Positions 63,753 to 64,000 of a stretch of DNA of 64,000 nt are shown here, in pieces (positions within the stretch are counted from its first letter, which is position 1; each line of letters starts with the position of its first letter). The position numbers and the translations under genes were made by a program. The DNA lies in NCBI GenBank assembly GCA_934234055.1, contig CAKQGY010000001.1, positions 62,001 through 126,000 of the forward strand, given 5' to 3'. The DNA comes from an uncultured Alphaproteobacteria bacterium (GTDB taxonomy: Bacteria; Pseudomonadota; Alphaproteobacteria; CAAHEQ01; UBA3637). The notes beneath the pieces were generated by a model. It did no database searches, was not told the origin of the DNA, and saw only the letters and a program-made list of their open reading frames with translations.

Positions 63753-64000
63753 ATGAGTTTTAACGAACAAACAATTAAAACGATTGCCAATTTGGCACGG
63801 CTTCGCTTTCCCAAAGAAGACGAAGAAAAATTTATGAAAGATATTGATAGTATCTTAAATTGGGTAGAAGAGCTGAAAGAAGTGAATATTGACGGAGTGG
63901 AACCTTTGGTTTCCGTGACACCGCGCGCCAGTGCCGTTCGAACCGACGAGGTGACAGACGGCGGGTTGCAAACCGAATTGATGGCAAATGCCCCCGAAGC
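63753..64000 (+). CDS. gatC: Asp/Glu-tRNA amidotransferase subunit C (3' end outside window)
   Basis: The frame from ATG 63753 (AAAGGAG upstream) runs off the window after 82 codons: MSFNEQTIKTIANLARLRFP, then LNWVEELKEVNIDGVEPLVS and RTDEV. This is GatC, a roughly 95-residue subunit of the GatCAB complex that converts Glu-tRNA-Gln and Asp-tRNA-Asn to the correct amides. About 13 residues are missing; gatA and gatB would be expected beyond the edge. Confidence 0.94.
   Translation, partial: MSFNEQTIKTIANLARLRFPKEDEEKFMKDIDSILNWVEELKEVNIDGVEPLVSVTPRASAVRTDEVTDGGLQTELMANAPE

Overview
The window is a gene-dense stretch of about 48% G+C chromosome from what looks like an uncultured, strictly fermentative alphaproteobacterium, probably host- or gut-associated. 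The assignment is inference. It rests on the short HPr kinase next to an EIIA-Man and HPr set, a SPOR protein next to NagZ, LPS export genes, and the general look of the proteins. The taxon below class level cannot be fixed from this DNA. No rRNA, CRISPR array, transposase or integrase was seen.

Layout. 1-11.7 kb: obgE (cut by the window edge), sufE, an exported protein, birA-rnj, two glycosyltransferases, a eukaryote-type phosphomannomutase, then SPOR protein-nagZ-M50 protease-serS. 11.7-25.2 kb: adhE-rex with a Rex-type operator on the promoter, mtaB-ftsY, a nucleotide-transporter-like HEAT-repeat protein with a cyclic-nucleotide-binding partner, a parvulin, rpmI-rplT, a SIMPL protein and a DXS-like gene. 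25.2-29.4 kb is accessory: two tRNA-Pro genes, a 1.2-kb AT-rich islet bounded by an 11-bp copy of the tRNA-Pro end, and orphan genes. 29.4-34.5 kb: GNAT, ogt, and the [FeFe]-hydrogenase maturation block (TM1266-type regulator, hydG, hydF, and convergent hydE). 34.5-40.5 kb: acyl-ACP thioesterase, RNase D, then kdsD, a fused lptC-lptA and lptB, then phosphofructokinase. 40.5-49.3 kb: tRNA-Gly, a MORN-repeat protein, membrane proteins, a Nudix protein, an orphan DNA methyltransferase, tRNA-fMet, an OmpA-like lipoprotein, and a minus-strand train of small genes behind gyrA. 49.3-59.3 kb: gyrA, a candidate small RNA, two cysteine-rich type IV pilin-like genes, and between them the NAD(H)-linked [FeFe] hydrogenase operon hydCBA. 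59.3-64 kb: an rRNA/tRNA m5U methyltransferase, lysS, tRNA-Arg, hprK-EIIA-HPr-slyX and the start of gatC.

How it fits together. Phosphofructokinase feeds glycolysis. NADH is reoxidised either by AdhE (ethanol) under Rex control or by the HydABC hydrogenase (H2), whose H-cluster is built by HydE, HydF and HydG. LPS synthesis and export, two glycosyltransferases and phosphomannomutase serve the cell surface, as do the pilins.

The most unusual signal is the second pilin gene. Its only well-placed start codon and ribosome-binding site lie in the wrong frame, separated from the pilin by a run of nine C. Losing one C would fuse the frames, so this looks like a phase-variable surface gene. Next in interest are a terminator-bearing structured leader in front of the first pilin, and a 146-nt three-hairpin RNA with its own promoter and terminator. 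Promoters here are strikingly uniform: TTGC or TTGACA, a 17-bp spacer, then often TGC directly before the -10 box.
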